A stretch of 64,000 nt of DNA from Paenibacillus tianmuensis (GCF_900100345.1 NZ_FMTT01000012.1:83453-147452); one strand, 5' to 3'; positions 25,574 to 34,141 are shown, numbered from the stretch's first letter. Numbers and translations: made by a program. Notes: generated by a model not told the origin, from the letters alone.

Positions 25574-25602
25574 ATTATAGCAAAGTACATTTCGTTTTAC
25601 AA
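25574..25602 (-). promoter_or_regulatory. Promoter of the regulator-peptide operon
   Basis: Minus strand TTGTAA, 17-bp spacer, perfect TATAAT, about 44 bp before the start codon. The rest of the region up to 25837 (divergent from the M23 gene) has no gene; a regulator-binding site could lie here. Confidence 0.7.
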
Positions 25603-25837
25603 TTAGTTGATTTTTATGATTATCGACCAATTCCTACATGAGATACAACGATTCGATAAGTTTCTACAAGGCTTAACTGTTAATTGGTATTTATTTCAAT
25701 CACTTGTGTGTTTTGAAGAAATTAGAGAAATAAAAATAGATATTAATTCCTATCCCATATTTTATGCCATTGTGATAAATTATGTTTGAACGATGAGGTC
25801 GCGACAAATTGTTCAAAAAAAATCGGGAGGAATATCC

Positions 25838-26623
25838 ATGAAAAAGTTTTGGAAAGTATCCTCAAATGCCGTTCTCGCTGCTGCGCTCGTCGTCTCCGTC
25901 GCCTTGGTATCACCTGCAAAAGCTGCTGTTCAAGTTGATGCCATGTCTGACGTGAATCCGTATGAAGACTTTTATTGGCAATGGCCTACAACCAGTAAGG
26001 ATCTTAGTGATCCTTTTGGAGCAACAGGGGGGCGTTGGCATAAGGGAATCGATATTTCAGTCGCAAAAGAACCCGTTTATGCTACTGCCTCAGGCAAAGT
26101 ACTTTTTAGTGGACATTTTAGGGACGGGATAGAAGCCATTATAATCGAGCACGATGATGCTGATCCTTGGAACAAAAAGAAATTAATTTCCAGATATCTT
26201 CATCTAGTCAAAGATAGCCAGAAAGTTAAAGCTGGTGATAGAGTAGATAAAGGGACTGAAATTGCTACTTCAGGTAACACGGGCGGTGTAGGATATCACT
26301 TACATCTAGACGTTAATTCAATAGGGGAATCTTTTCCTAACGACTACCAAACCTTTAATCCACTTATGTTTTGGCCTGATGTAAAAGCCAGATTAGCGCT
26401 GAGTCCATCTTTCTCTACTAATCAACACGCAAATTGTGACCACACAATTCAAGATGATGCAGAACACTTCTTTGATCAAAGAGTTATCGATTCAATTGGT
26501 CAAGAAAAGTTTGATCAATGGTTTAATTCCACTCCTCAATCTGAAAGGTCTATGACAAAATTAAAGCAGGACTTCAACATTTCTAATGAAAAAATTAATG
26601 AAGTCATGATGATTCAGAAATAA
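25838..26623 (+). CDS. Secreted M23/LytM-type metallopeptidase
   Basis: 261 aa. Sec signal peptide (MKKFWKVSSNAVLAAALVVS, cleavage after AKA), then a LytM domain with zinc ligands in RWHKGIDIS (HxxxD) and YHLHLDV (HxH), plus the usual GNTGGVGYH loop. A helical tail follows (SERSMTKLKQDFNISNEK). M23 enzymes cut peptide bridges in cell walls, but activity here is unproven. Divergent from the peptide-sensing regulator, so possibly its target. ATG 25838 with GGGAGGA upstream. Confidence 0.87.
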   Translation: MKKFWKVSSNAVLAAALVVSVALVSPAKAAVQVDAMSDVNPYEDFYWQWPTTSKDLSDPFGATGGRWHKGIDISVAKEPVYATASGKVLFSGHFRDGIEAIIIEHDDADPWNKKKLISRYLHLVKDSQKVKAGDRVDKGTEIATSGNTGGVGYHLHLDVNSIGESFPNDYQTFNPLMFWPDVKARLALSPSFSTNQHANCDHTIQDDAEHFFDQRVIDSIGQEKFDQWFNSTPQSERSMTKLKQDFNISNEKINEVMMIQK

Positions 26624-26632
26624 AATTTATTA

Positions 26633-26675
26633 GGTCCAGAAAAATGGGATTTAAACATTTTCTGGACCTTTTTGT
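26633..26675 (+). terminator. Terminator of the M23 gene
   Basis: GGTCCAGAAAAATG / CATTTTCTGGACC stem followed by TTTTTG. Confidence 0.9.
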
Positions 26676-26788
26676 TTTTCAGTGCATATAATAATCCTAT
26701 TTAAAGTAATTTGAAACAAATGTTCACATTCAATCGTCTAAGTTTTGAAGAAATTATTTACTTTATTTGAATTGAAAGGAGATTTTCG

Positions 26789-27283
26789 ATGTTCAAATCA
26801 GTTTATTATTTATTTCTTGGAGCCATTATCATGTTAACTTCGGCATGTCAAACTTCGGTCCCAACTCCTAAGGATGTAAAAGAACCAATGAAGCAAGAAG
26901 CTATCGCAAGTGATGAAAAAATTTCAAAACAGGTAAACTATATGAAAAGCAATCTAAAATTAGGCATGACTCAAGAAGAGGTTCGATCATTACTTGGAGA
27001 TAAATTCATCGACGTAGAGGACAACGGAGATCTAGAAAACGGGGGTGACAGCTTTTGGCTATACAGTTTCTTTAAGCAAGATGACTATAAATCCCCTTTT
27101 CCTGATTATGTAGTCGATAAAGATGGTCTGAAGGAGAGAAAGGTAGGCGCTGATTTATTCATAGCGTGGAAAAACAAAAAGGTTCATTTGTATTCAATTT
27201 CATATGTACACGGATCGGATAATCAAGTTCATCAATACGTGATAAGACCAGACGGAACTAAAGAAGAGGGGCCAATATCCTGA
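26789..27283 (+). CDS. Small lipoprotein with SmpA/BamE-like motif
   Basis: 164 aa. Lipoprotein signal with lipobox LTSAC (Cys about residue 20). The mature part contains LKLGMTQEEVRSLLGDKF, the helix pair typical of SmpA/OmlA-like small lipoproteins, then beta-rich sequence. AAAGGAG site before ATG 26789. Surface-exposed cargo; function unknown. Confidence 0.7.
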   Translation: MFKSVYYLFLGAIIMLTSACQTSVPTPKDVKEPMKQEAIASDEKISKQVNYMKSNLKLGMTQEEVRSLLGDKFIDVEDNGDLENGGDSFWLYSFFKQDDYKSPFPDYVVDKDGLKERKVGADLFIAWKNKKVHLYSISYVHGSDNQVHQYVIRPDGTKEEGPIS

Positions 27284-27601
27284 TTAGATGAGTTTGGAGC
27301 CAAAATGAACGGAGTGGTATATCTAATTCAGTGATACCATACTTCGTTTCACTCATGGATAATAATGACTCCATGAGTTTTTTATTTTCTAAGGAAGCAC
27401 AGATTGTCCTCACTGGGCTATCTAAGTAGTTGTTCTCCCGCTTCAAAGTTTGATATCTCAATTGGGGATATTTTGTGAATAATTGTTTTTATTCAGAATA
27501 TTAAAACCGATAATCTATCATCTTATAATTTGTAATCTTTAATAGATAAGAGTTTAATGCTATAATATTCCTTATCCACATGTGAAAGGAGTAAATATAA
27601 A
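27284..27601. other. Intergenic: terminator and integrase promoter region
   Basis: Contains the lipoprotein terminator (ACTCATGGA / TCCATGAGT stem plus T-run, 27351-27386) and a TATAAT at 27561-27566 before the integrase. No gene seen. Confidence 0.55.
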
Positions 27602-28747
27602 TTGGCATCAGGATCTATAAAGAAAGATAAGAACACAGGCAAATATTATTATGTCCTAGATATTGGAAAGGATGGGGGAAGGAAACAAAAAAAGAAGCGG
27701 GGCTTCGCTACAAAAAAAGATGCAGAAATCGCATTAGCAAAATTACTTACAGAAGTAAATGATGGCACTTATTTGGAACCATCTAAAAATACCCTTGTCC
27801 AGTTGATGGAAAAATGGATTGAATCGAAAAAAGGGAATATGACCAGATTAACGGTGGATTCCTATAAATCGTATATAGTTAATCATATTGCTCCCTCAAA
27901 TATTGGATCAAAACAACTTGCAAAATTAAGTTCTGACGATATCGAAGAATTTATAAAGTATCTAAGGACAAAGAAAACGGATAAAGGCAAAAATTTATCT
28001 GATTCAACAATCCAAAGAATATTCAATATTGTTGTTACCGCATTGAATTATGCAAAAAAGATGAAGTATGTTAAAGAAAATGTTGCTTTAAATGTAGATC
28101 GTCCACAAATATCTAAAAGAAAACTACAGGTTTGGGATGTTGAAGAAGTTAACAAATTTCTTGAACATATAAAAAAATACAGACATTTTCTTGCATTTTA
28201 TTTGGCTATTCATACTGGCATGAGACAGGGAGAGATTCTAGGACTTCCATGGAGCAATATTGATTTTGACAACAAAACAATTAGGGTAACACAAACACTT
28301 GAACATGACGCCAAGGGAATAACAGAAGGAGCAAAAACTAATTCTAGTGTTCGTTCAATATCCATTTCTGATGAAGTTATCGCCCAATTAAAGAAACAAT
28401 ATCACATGATTGAAGAAGAAAAAGAAAATGCAGGCGAGTTATATCAAGATAACGACGATCTTGTAATTTGCACGAATATTGGTAAGCCCGTTTTTGCTGA
28501 TACATTAACAAAGTTTATGAGAAAAAGTATTCGTGAACTAAATGTTACTCCAATTCGTTTCCATGATCTAAGACACACTTCCGCATCTCTTATGTTGAAA
28601 ATTGGAGTTCATCCAAAAATTGTTTCTGAACGATTAGGACATAGTAGTGTTACGATTACCTTGGACACATATTCACATTTGTTACCTAACATGCAAGAAG
28701 AAGCTGCAAAAAGATTAAGTAATTTACTGAATAAACCTTTGCAGTAA
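27602..28747 (+). CDS. int: Tyrosine integrase (Tn916/phage type)
   Basis: 381 aa. Arm-binding N-terminal domain (KNTGKYYYVLDIGKDGGRKQ), SAM-like core-binding domain (NTLVQLMEKWIESKKGN), and catalytic domain with Arg in HTGMRQGEIL, HDLRHTSAS (HxxR), LGHSSVTITLDTYSH (His and nucleophile Tyr). All catalytic residues present, so active integration and excision are expected. TTG start at 27602 with AAAGGAG ten bases upstream; no ATG nearby fits. Stop lies about 120 bp from attR. Confidence 0.95.
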   Translation: MASGSIKKDKNTGKYYYVLDIGKDGGRKQKKKRGFATKKDAEIALAKLLTEVNDGTYLEPSKNTLVQLMEKWIESKKGNMTRLTVDSYKSYIVNHIAPSNIGSKQLAKLSSDDIEEFIKYLRTKKTDKGKNLSDSTIQRIFNIVVTALNYAKKMKYVKENVALNVDRPQISKRKLQVWDVEEVNKFLEHIKKYRHFLAFYLAIHTGMRQGEILGLPWSNIDFDNKTIRVTQTLEHDAKGITEGAKTNSSVRSISISDEVIAQLKKQYHMIEEEKENAGELYQDNDDLVICTNIGKPVFADTLTKFMRKSIRELNVTPIRFHDLRHTSASLMLKIGVHPKIVSERLGHSSVTITLDTYSHLLPNMQEEAAKRLSNLLNKPLQ

Positions 28748-28766
28748 TTGGTTATACTGTATAATC

Positions 28767-28786
28767 TGTGACCATTTGCGTGACCA
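28767..28786 (+). repeat. Arm-type integrase-binding repeats, right end
   Basis: TGTGACCA at 28767-28774 and CGTGACCA at 28779-28786, same orientation as the left-end copies. Confidence 0.6.
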
Positions 28787-28862
28787 CAACCGAAAAAACT
28801 ATCTTAATCATGAATAAAACTCCTTATATAACAAGGGTTTCAGATAAATTTAAACAAAAAAT

Positions 28863-28887
28863 ACTCTTATCTGCTCTTGATAAGAGT
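28863..28887 (+). repeat. attR core site with 9-bp inverted arms
   Basis: ACTCTTATC, seven-base overlap TGCTCTT, GATAAGAGT: a perfect inverted repeat around a 7-bp spacer, the form of a tyrosine recombinase core. The 15-bp direct repeat shared with attL is 28871-28885. Confidence 0.8.
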
Positions 28888-28924
28888 GTGAAACCGAATC
28901 TATTCAGTTGTTTTCGATAATACT

Positions 28925-28953
28925 AATGTAATCGAAATCACAGCAAGCGTCAA
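28925..28953 (-). promoter_or_regulatory. Probable original metA promoter, displaced by the insertion
   Basis: Minus strand TTGACG, 17-bp spacer, TACATT, outside attR in host sequence and pointing into the element. With the element removed it would lie about 40 bp before the S-box P1 stem. It now reads antisense into the integrase gene. Confidence 0.55.
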
Positions 28954-29333
28954 GCGGAACCTTTTCCATAAAATGATAGCGTCTGAACCCGCACCACTCG
29001 GCCGGATTTTGCATAAGTTATTCCCATGCGCGAATGAACTGCAAACTCATTGTGTTTTCAAAATTGGAGCGTTATACTATACAAGTATTCGACATTTCAC
29101 GCTTAAAGGGGTGCAGCAATCGAATGGACGGAGACCCAGGAAGTCGCTTCTACGTTCAAACACAATTGAATCTATCGTTTGGAACCCGATCGTTTGCCAT
29201 TCGTTCGAGAATGCGCATGTTTCTTTGTGCGTAAAGATGACGAACAGCGCCTGACTGAAGCTTAAGGGTCTGTTTTCTCGCGGGAGGCAGACGGCCGAGC
29301 GTTCCATTCGATCAATACGGAAGGGTGGAACCT
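28954..29333. other. Intergenic host DNA, no gene seen
   Basis: About 380 bp between the old metA promoter and corA. Short open frames exist on both strands but have no ribosome binding sites or recognisable content. Confidence 0.5.
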
Positions 29334-30269
29334 ATGAAGGCACGCTTGGTTCAGGACGGCATTTTTACACTAGTGGAAGACATCATGCAAACCATCGATC
29401 CGCCTCAGCACGGCTTTTATTGGATTGATGCCGAGCCGGAGGATTTGGAGATCTTACAGCCTTTATTTCATCTTCACGAGCTCGCCTTAGAGGACGTTTT
29501 GACGGAAGAAGAGCAGCGACCGAAGATTGAGCTGTACGATTCGCATTATTTTATCGTGTTCAACAGCATCCGGTTCGACGACGAGGAAATTTTTCTCCGC
29601 GCACTCAATATATTTCTTGGAAAGCACTTTATCATCACAATCACGCGGCAAAAAATCAACGAAATTCGCGCCTTGAAGCCGATTCTCTGGGAAGAGGAAG
29701 TTACGGCTCCCGACCAGTTTATGTATCACTTGATCGACCTGATTGTCGATAATTATACCAACGTCGGGGACCGGATCGAAGCGAAGATCGAGAAGTTAGA
29801 AGAAGACATTCTCATGCATACGAAGAAGTCGCATTTGAATGAAATCATCGGACTGCGAAGCGAAATTTTATGGCTCAAGAAAGTGCTTGTTCCGCAAAAA
29901 GAGGTCATCGCGACGCTGCACAAAAAAGAATTGAAGCTGGTCAGCGAGCCGCTCAAAAAATATTTTGGCGATATTTACGAAAACGCCGTAAAAATATCCG
30001 AGACGTTCGAAACGTTCCGCGACTTGATGGCGAACTTACGGGAGGCTTATCAATCTTCCCTCGCCAGCCGAGCGAACGAAATTATGCGCGTGTTTACGGC
30101 GCTGACGACCATCTTCATGCCGCTTACGTTCATCACCGGCGTTTATGGTATGAACTTTCAAGACATTCCCGGCTTGAAGTGGGAGTACGGTGGAGTCGCT
30201 GCGGTCCTTTTTTTAACGTTTGTCGGTATCTCCATGTTTGTATTGTTCCGCAAAAAGGATTGGCTGTGA
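29334..30269 (+). CDS. corA: CorA-type magnesium/divalent cation channel
   Basis: 311 aa. Long acidic cytoplasmic N-terminal domain (LHELALEDVLTEEEQRPKIE), coiled stalk helix, then two membrane helices at the C-terminus with the diagnostic GMN loop (GVYGMNFQDIPGLKW) between them and a basic tail RKKDWL. Family forms pentameric Mg2+ channels. Start ATG 29334 with GGAAGGGTGG upstream, preferred over a GTG three codons earlier. Confidence 0.95.
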   Translation: MKARLVQDGIFTLVEDIMQTIDPPQHGFYWIDAEPEDLEILQPLFHLHELALEDVLTEEEQRPKIELYDSHYFIVFNSIRFDDEEIFLRALNIFLGKHFIITITRQKINEIRALKPILWEEEVTAPDQFMYHLIDLIVDNYTNVGDRIEAKIEKLEEDILMHTKKSHLNEIIGLRSEILWLKKVLVPQKEVIATLHKKELKLVSEPLKKYFGDIYENAVKISETFETFRDLMANLREAYQSSLASRANEIMRVFTALTTIFMPLTFITGVYGMNFQDIPGLKWEYGGVAAVLFLTFVGISMFVLFRKKDWL

Positions 30270-30291
30270 AGCCGGTCCTTTTTTTACATGC

Positions 30292-30316
30292 AAAAAGGAA
30301 CCTTGGGAAAGGTTCC
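30292..30316 (-). terminator. Terminator of the coiled-coil gene
   Basis: Minus-strand GGAACCTT / AAGGTTCC stem with TTTTT, touching the stop codon. Confidence 0.8.
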
Positions 30317-30796
30317 TCATTCGAGATGCTTGGCCATATGATCTTCCAGACGCTTAATCCGGTCCAAGGTCGCATCCATATCGTTTTCGAACAAACGCAT
30401 GCTCCGTTTAATATGTCTGACGTCCGAACCGACATCGTCGATCTGGCTCTGCAAGCTCAGATGGACGCGATCCAGCCGGGCATCGAGAAATTCGATTTTG
30501 GCGCCGAGACTTGTGTTGACTTCGTCGATCTTTGCATCCAAGGCGTCGGTCTTCGCGTCAAGAGAGTCGATTTTCGCATCCAGGGCGTCGGTCTTCGCGT
30601 CAAGAGAGTCGATTTTCGCGCTGAGTCGAGTATCAACTTTATCGATCTTCGCGTCAAGGGCATCGATTCGCGCGCTCAGTTGCGCGTTCGTTTCGCCAAT
30701 CTTTGCGCTTAACTGCAGATTCAGCTCGCTAATTTTCGCGTTGGTTTCTTCCTGGTTCTTGATGATGCTGTGAAGTATAGCCCGAAGCTCCTCCAT
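30317..30796 (-). CDS. Coiled-coil protein with tandem 14-residue repeats
   Basis: 159 aa, almost wholly heptad coiled coil. Units such as LDAKIDSLDAKTDA are repeated in tandem in the centre, and the DNA repeats are nearly identical (about 30525-30640), so copy number is likely to vary. No signal peptide or membrane segment. Function unknown. ATG 30796 with AGGAG upstream. Confidence 0.75.
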   Translation of the reverse strand: MEELRAILHSIIKNQEETNAKISELNLQLSAKIGETNAQLSARIDALDAKIDKVDTRLSAKIDSLDAKTDALDAKIDSLDAKTDALDAKIDEVNTSLGAKIEFLDARLDRVHLSLQSQIDDVGSDVRHIKRSMRLFENDMDATLDRIKRLEDHMAKHLE

Positions 30797-30880
30797 ATGG
30801 TCAGCTCCTTCATATTCCTAATATCCATCTTACCTTAGCCGCCGGGCTTGTTCAATGTTTTTTTGCCCTGCTGCCGCGCC

Positions 30881-31891
30881 TCAGCTCGCTTCAACCGCCT
30901 TCCGTTCGTTCTCGCGGCGGAACTTGATCCGCAGCATGCGAAGCCATTCGTAGACGCGATCCGTATCCTGCGCAGTCAGCTCCTTCTGGTCATAGACCGT
31001 TTGCAGAATCGGTTTCAAATATCGGTCGCCCTGCTGCTGGAACGCCTTCCATGCCAGCTCGCGCTCAGGCTCGGGCACCTGCTCAAGCTGCCCTTCGATA
31101 TAGCTCTGCAGATCGTAGCCTTCGCGATCCAGCTCTTCGAACAGCTGCAGCAAATTGCGCCGCTGAAGCTTGGTTTGCTCCTGCAGCTCATCCAGCTTCT
31201 CCCCCCGCACAATGGCTTCGAGCAGCTTATGCTTGATCTCCCGCTTCTCCTCCTCAGCCTTCCGCTTCCGTTCATTTTCCTGAAGCAGCCAGGCATTCAG
31301 CTCTCCCGGATCGATCGATTCCGCCACCCAAGATAACGGAAAATCCGTACCCCGCTGGAAGGTGGCGGTGATCGCGACGATATCGGCTGCGTAAGCGGCC
31401 GATTTGGCTTTTCCGAATCCGGGAAGGTGCAGCAGCTCTTCTTCCGTGTGGGGAACGAAGGCGCTTATCATTTTGAGCAGCCGGTTGGTCGCAATCAGAT
31501 ACGCCGCTTTCCCGTCGCGGCTTGCCTGTTTAAACCGCCAATCGCGCAGCTTATCGAACAGCTCTTCGTTGGCATGCTTCTCGCCGTAAAAATGCAATCG
31601 TTGAATATACGCCGTCCGGCGGTCCAAGACGTCGATTTCGCTGACGTTCACCTGTACGATCGGCTTATAGCCGCCGCATTGCTTGGCGAACACCCGCTCG
31701 CGAAACACGGCGAGCATCTCCTCCCAGCGTAGCCCTTCGTACCAGCACTCCTGCACTCGGCGGCCGTCTTCTCTCGTCTCGTTCCACATCACCATCCAGG
31801 TGCCTTGGCTTTCGCCGATCGTCACCTGCGCCGTGCAGATGTTTCCCTCTTCCGTCGCCTTTTCCAAGCTGTTCAAAAACACCAGGTTCAT
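30881..31891 (-). CDS. HRDC-domain protein
   Basis: 336 aa. An HRDC domain lies at about residues 107-185 (LFDKLRDWRFKQASRDGKAA, LLHLPGFGKAKSAAYAADIV), as found at the C-terminus of RecQ helicases and RNase D, where it binds nucleic acid. The N-terminal 100 residues are beta-rich and unrecognised; the C-terminal part is helical and charged. No helicase or nuclease motif seen. ATG 31891 with GGGGGAGG upstream. An intrinsic terminator lies in its leader. Confidence 0.75.
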   Translation of the reverse strand: MNLVFLNSLEKATEEGNICTAQVTIGESQGTWMVMWNETREDGRRVQECWYEGLRWEEMLAVFRERVFAKQCGGYKPIVQVNVSEIDVLDRRTAYIQRLHFYGEKHANEELFDKLRDWRFKQASRDGKAAYLIATNRLLKMISAFVPHTEEELLHLPGFGKAKSAAYAADIVAITATFQRGTDFPLSWVAESIDPGELNAWLLQENERKRKAEEEKREIKHKLLEAIVRGEKLDELQEQTKLQRRNLLQLFEELDREGYDLQSYIEGQLEQVPEPERELAWKAFQQQGDRYLKPILQTVYDQKELTAQDTDRVYEWLRMLRIKFRRENERKAVEAS

Positions 31892-31938
31892 TCGTAAACC
31901 TCCCCCAAGAAATAGTTTTCAAACTAGCTTCAAACGCA

Positions 31939-31979
31939 AAAAAAGCACCATCTTACCCATCCAGGTAAGAGGTGCTTCC
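31939..31979 (-). terminator. Terminator hairpin in the leader of the HRDC gene
   Basis: Minus strand AAGCACCTCTTACC / GGTAAGATGGTGCTT stem, five-base loop, seven T, only about 48 bp upstream of the HRDC start codon. No minus-strand gene precedes it nearby, so it may be an attenuator. Confidence 0.65.
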
Positions 31980-32112
31980 TCTCAAGCGCACGTTTGAAAT
32001 TAGACCTATATTACCATGAAACGCGAGGGCTGACAAGCACGAATTGGATAGTCTTCCGGTTTCAGGGCACGCTAGGATAAACAAACCCGCTTACCGAAAG
32101 GAGAAACCGGAC

Positions 32113-32415
32113 ATGAGCCCAAACGATACGAACCAAGACGGATTTATGAGCGAAGCTCCTCAGAAGAAATATACCGATCTGAGCACGGTGGAATCCCAGC
32201 GCAACGACCTGACGGCGGAGGAATTTCCGGAAGGCCCTTACGGCAGCGGCCTTCTCACGGAATCGCTCGGCAAGAGCACGCCCTGGCGGGAGGACCAGCG
32301 CTCATACAACCAGTTTACTTACGAGAACCGCGAGCTTCACGCGGGCCTCTCCCGCGGGTATCCCGACGCGCATCCGACCCACGATTCGTCCGGCGACGAT
32401 TACGTGGAAGAGTAG
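32113..32415 (+). CDS. Hypothetical hydrophilic 100-aa protein
   Basis: ATG 32113 with AAAGGAG about nine bases upstream. Acidic, Gly/Pro/Tyr/Ser-rich with no hydrophobic core (MSPNDTNQDGFMSEAPQKKY, ending DDYVEE). It looks disordered and lacks a signal peptide. Not recognised. Confidence 0.65.
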   Translation: MSPNDTNQDGFMSEAPQKKYTDLSTVESQRNDLTAEEFPEGPYGSGLLTESLGKSTPWREDQRSYNQFTYENRELHAGLSRGYPDAHPTHDSSGDDYVEE

Positions 32416-32513
32416 TCGTACAAACGCCGACGGCGGTTCGCTGGCACCGCTCCTCCAGTGAACCGCACTCACGCTTGCCCCATCGTTAGCGAACCATCCG
32501 GCGTCTTGCTTCT

Positions 32514-33947
32514 CTACATGCCGCTGTTGTTCATTCCGATCTCGAGCTTTTCCTCGTACGCGCCTCTTTCACCTTCCTCGCCGATCGGCGCTATGGCGAA
32601 TCCGGTATAACCGAACACAATCGCCAATAAGGGATTGATGAAACATATAAACGAGTAGAGAACATACTCCATACCGATATTCAGCGTGGCCATAATAAAG
32701 GCGCCCGTAACTCCCCATGGAACGATCGGATGGACGATGGTTCCGGCATCCTCCAGCGTTCTGGACAAATTTTTCGGATGGAGCTTCACCCGCTTGTACG
32801 AAGACTCCAGCATCTGTCCGGGCAAAATAATAGACAAGTAGCATTCCCCGATAATCACGTTCACCCCGATCGACGAACAAACCGTAGCACTGATGACATT
32901 GCCTTTTTTATTCAAGAGGATCTTAATCCGGTCAATAATGGTATGAACCAGACCAATTTCTTTCACAAGACCGCCGAAGGCGAGCGCCAGGATGATGAGC
33001 GAGACGGCAGACAACATACTGGACAGCCCGCCTAGCGATAGCAGCTTATCGATCGCTTCGACTCCCGTTTCCGACTTATAGCCAAAGTGCGCGACGTTCA
33101 TGAGCCGGCCCGCCGAAACGCCGGGAACCGTAAAAAAGGCCGTCGCGATAGCGACCAATAAACCGACAACCAGCGTTGGAATGGCATCGAACCGTTTGAA
33201 GGCCAAGACGATAATCGCCAGCGGCGAGAGCAGAGTCAGAGGAGTAATTGTGAAGCGTTCGTTGAGGGCGCGAATCATCGTTTCAATGCCGGCGGTGTCT
33301 GCGGCGCGGTCGGAGGATATGGAAAAAAAAGCAAACAGAATCAGCGTCAATACCAGGCTTGGAATCGTCGTCCACAGCATATGCCGGATGTGATCGAAAA
33401 TAGGCACCTTGGCCGTCGCGGAGGCAAGATTCGTCGTATCCGAGAGAGGCGATATTTTATCGCCGAACACGGAGCCGCAAACGATCGCCCCGGCCGCCAT
33501 CGCGGGGGAAATTCCCATGCCGTAGGCGACCCCCATCAAGGCAACGCCCATCGTGCCGATGGCGCTCCAGGAGCTTCCCGTCAGTACGGAGACAACTCCG
33601 CAAATTAAGACCGCCGATACGAGAAAGTAGCTGGGCGAAAGAATGTGCAAGCCGTAATAAGACAAGGTCGGAACGGTTCCGTTCAATACCCATATCCCGA
33701 TCAAGATCCCGATCAGACACAAAATGAGGATCGAGGGAAGGCCGTACAAAATGCCTTTGACGATAGCGGATTCCAACTGTTTCCAAGCAAAGCCTAATTT
33801 AAAGCCGTACAAAGAAAGCAGGATCGATACCATCAAGATGGGGATTTGCGGAGCGACTTGATAATGAAGAATGCTTACCGCCAAAATCGTGACGATAACC
33901 GCAATGAGCGCGCTTGACATGAAAAACGATGGTTTTCTCGTTACCAT
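32514..33947 (-). CDS. nhaC: NhaC-family Na+/H+ antiporter
   Basis: 477 aa, about 11-12 membrane helices. NhaC-type features: GSSWSAIGTMGVALMG, GAIVCGSVFGDKISPLSDTT (conserved polar, probably ion-binding segment), and LSRTLEDAGTIVHPIVPWG. Likely exports sodium in exchange for protons; some NhaC relatives exchange malate for lactate. Start ATG 33947 with GGGAGGA upstream. Confidence 0.92.
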   Translation of the reverse strand: MVTRKPSFFMSSALIAVIVTILAVSILHYQVAPQIPILMVSILLSLYGFKLGFAWKQLESAIVKGILYGLPSILILCLIGILIGIWVLNGTVPTLSYYGLHILSPSYFLVSAVLICGVVSVLTGSSWSAIGTMGVALMGVAYGMGISPAMAAGAIVCGSVFGDKISPLSDTTNLASATAKVPIFDHIRHMLWTTIPSLVLTLILFAFFSISSDRAADTAGIETMIRALNERFTITPLTLLSPLAIIVLAFKRFDAIPTLVVGLLVAIATAFFTVPGVSAGRLMNVAHFGYKSETGVEAIDKLLSLGGLSSMLSAVSLIILALAFGGLVKEIGLVHTIIDRIKILLNKKGNVISATVCSSIGVNVIIGECYLSIILPGQMLESSYKRVKLHPKNLSRTLEDAGTIVHPIVPWGVTGAFIMATLNIGMEYVLYSFICFINPLLAIVFGYTGFAIAPIGEEGERGAYEEKLEIGMNNSGM

Positions 33948-34141
33948 AGGTATTCCTCCCGCACGAACGGAATAAGAAACGCGCGAAGCAGCCACTCATG
34001 TAAACGTATTCAAACCGAAAAAAGAAAGCATTCGAACGGGAGACCGGACTGCATGAGACCAAGCCCATCACGATTCCATGCTTCGTCTCTATCCATCGGT
34101 CTCGCCGTCGGAACGCTTCTTGCAGCAGGCATGCCGCTTTT

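Larger units (their letters stand above)
17239..28885. mobile_element. Integrative element inserted in the 5' edge of the metA SAM riboswitch (about 11.6 kb)
   Basis: Bounded by identical 15-bp repeats CTGCTCTTGATAAGA at 17239-17253 and 28871-28885. Contains a tyrosine integrase at the right end, an excisionase-like gene at the left end, and GTGACC arm repeats inside both ends. Base composition is strongly AT-rich compared with both flanks. Other contents are an AEP-type primase, XRE repressor, serine recombinase, type I toxin, developmental-regulator homologues, a peptide-signalling pair, a secreted M23 peptidase and a lipoprotein. No relaxase, coupling ATPase, capsid or terminase gene is visible, so it is not a self-conjugative ICE or full prophage. 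A mobilisable element or satellite-like element fits better. Confidence 0.87.

Noticed and set aside
17239..28885. Element considered as a prophage or conjugative ICE
   Set aside because: No terminase, capsid, tail, relaxase or coupling-protein gene was seen; only integration, replication, regulation and cargo genes.
28973..29254. 93-codon frame between attR and corA
   Set aside because: No ribosome binding site and no recognisable composition or motif.
32044..32112. Upstream extension of the 100-aa hypothetical gene
   Set aside because: The AAAGGAG site lies just before the internal ATG at 32113, so the longer start is unlikely.
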